35,274 nt of DNA from Clostridiales bacterium (GTDB lineage: Bacteria > Bacillota > Clostridia > Christensenellales > Borkfalkiaceae): the NCBI GenBank assembly GCA_015069365.1, contig SVIT01000009.1, positions 1-35,274 of the forward strand. The letters are read 5' to 3'. The notes below the pieces were generated by a model that was given only the letters and a program-made list of their open reading frames with translations, made no database searches and had not been told where the DNA came from. Shown here in pieces: positions 34,323 through 35,274 of this stretch (its first letter is position 1; each line of letters begins with the position of its first letter). Both the position numbers and the translations under genes were made by a program.

Positions 34323-35274
34323 TTATTCCGTTCTCAATGCCACAACGGGATCTTTCTTCGCCGCCGCATCCGCAGGGATTAAACCGCTGATTAAGGTCAG
34401 CATTATACTGATCACCACCATCGCGACCGCCGACCCAATCGGAAGATCAACCAATCTCGGTATACCCGTCAAGAACCCAAGTAACGCATTCAACCCAAAT
34501 GCAATAAGGTAGGAAATACCAACGCCCAAAAGTCCTGCCGCCAAACCGATGATAAAGGTCTCTGCATTGAACAAGTTTTTGATATCCCGCTTTCTTGCGC
34601 CGAGCGAACGCAATACACCGATTTCTTTGACGCGTTCCACAACCGAAACGTAGGTGATAATCCCGATCATGACCGAAGATACCACGAGGGAAATGGACGT
34701 GAACGCCACCAAAACGTACGTGATCGCATTGAGAATCGTCTGTACCATCGACATCATCAACCCAACCGTATCCGTATAACGAACTTGTTTCGCCTCCTCC
34801 TCTTTATGGTCGGTGTTCCATTGATCGAGGTGGTCAAGCAATACCTCTTTCGAATCAAACGTGTCCGTATAAATAGCTATCGAGCTGACTGCGTCGTTGG
34901 CGTCTATGCCGCGCATGAGCTCTTTCTCACTGAGCAAAATATAAACGACTTTATCGGGATCGCTGTTGACCAAGCCCTGTATCATCGCTTGATTGGTTGC
35001 GCCAAGCGCTTCCCACGCACCCTCTGTCGCCCTGATCGTATCGTAAATTTCCTGCACCGTATATTTCATATACAGATGGGTAACGGACGATGTCAAAGGC
35101 TTTTCAGTCGCCATCATACCGCCAATACCAGGAACGGAGTTTTGAGTAATGCTCTTGACCATATCCGAATTCATATTCATGGCAATATATTCTTCTACCA
35201 AAGCCTCGGTATAGTTCAAGCCTGCACTCAAACAACCATAGGTTAATCCCTCTTTCAAGCGTAAAATCGCCGTA
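34323..35274 (-). CDS. FtsX-like ABC transporter permease, 5' part beyond window (partial)
   Basis: SLVVSSVMIGIITYVSVVERVKEIGVLRSLGARKRDIKNLFNAETFIIGLAAGLLGVGISYL (FtsX/MacB fold); frame open to window end. Confidence 0.9.
   Translation of the reverse strand, partial: TAILRLKEGLTYGCLSAGLNYTEALVEEYIAMNMNSDMVKSITQNSVPGIGGMMATEKPLTSSVTHLYMKYTVQEIYDTIRATEGAWEALGATNQAMIQGLVNSDPDKVVYILLSEKELMRGIDANDAVSSIAIYTDTFDSKEVLLDHLDQWNTDHKEEEAKQVRYTDTVGLMMSMVQTILNAITYVLVAFTSISLVVSSVMIGIITYVSVVERVKEIGVLRSLGARKRDIKNLFNAETFIIGLAAGLLGVGISYLIAFGLNALLGFLTGIPRLVDLPIGSAVAMVVISIMLTLISGLIPADAAAKKDPVVALRTE

Noticed and set aside
33526-34512. 328-aa + strand ORF
   Set aside because: Antisense to the alpha/beta hydrolase and ABC permease; no domain features.
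1-35274. tRNA/rRNA genes
   Set aside because: No cloverleaf or rRNA-like sequence recognised by eye; tRNAscan-SE would be needed to exclude them.

Overview
The window looks like a Bacillota (Clostridia-like) chromosome segment; this is inferred from gene content, AGGAGG-type ribosome binding sites and intrinsic terminators. Most genes are ordinary housekeeping genes: trmB, dut, mgtE, cysK, a HAD phosphatase, a two-component system, radC, an M20 dipeptidase, TetR, two flavoproteins, LemA/DUF2207, a hydrolase and an ABC permease. Three parts stand out. (1) About 3.3-13.2 kb carries a compact podovirus-like head and packaging cassette (TerL, TerS-like, P22-type portal, scaffold, capsid, adaptor, nozzle). 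All its frames are open, and no integrase, replication, lysis or tail-spike gene is visible. An ArpU/sigma-like regulator lies upstream, behind a promoter carrying a perfect LexA (SOS) box. This is the best candidate for an undescribed system: a domesticated or GTA-like capsid, or a minimal satellite. (2) Bases 1-1753 on the minus strand encode an [FeFe]-hydrogenase H-domain homolog that is absent from the ORF track because it runs off the edge. Its cluster ligands are altered (CpI C299->E, C355->M) and it carries a long tandem (E/V/P) acidic tail. (3) There are several unexplained non-coding features: an oriented motif GGGGGCAGGTATGCGTTGAA found several times on the minus strand only, a tandem pair of hairpin-rich MITE-like elements at 24.55-25.12 kb, a structured RNA candidate at 25.15-25.34 kb, and a structured leader with a 24-aa uORF upstream of mgtE. 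All calls come from reading the sequence; no searches were run.
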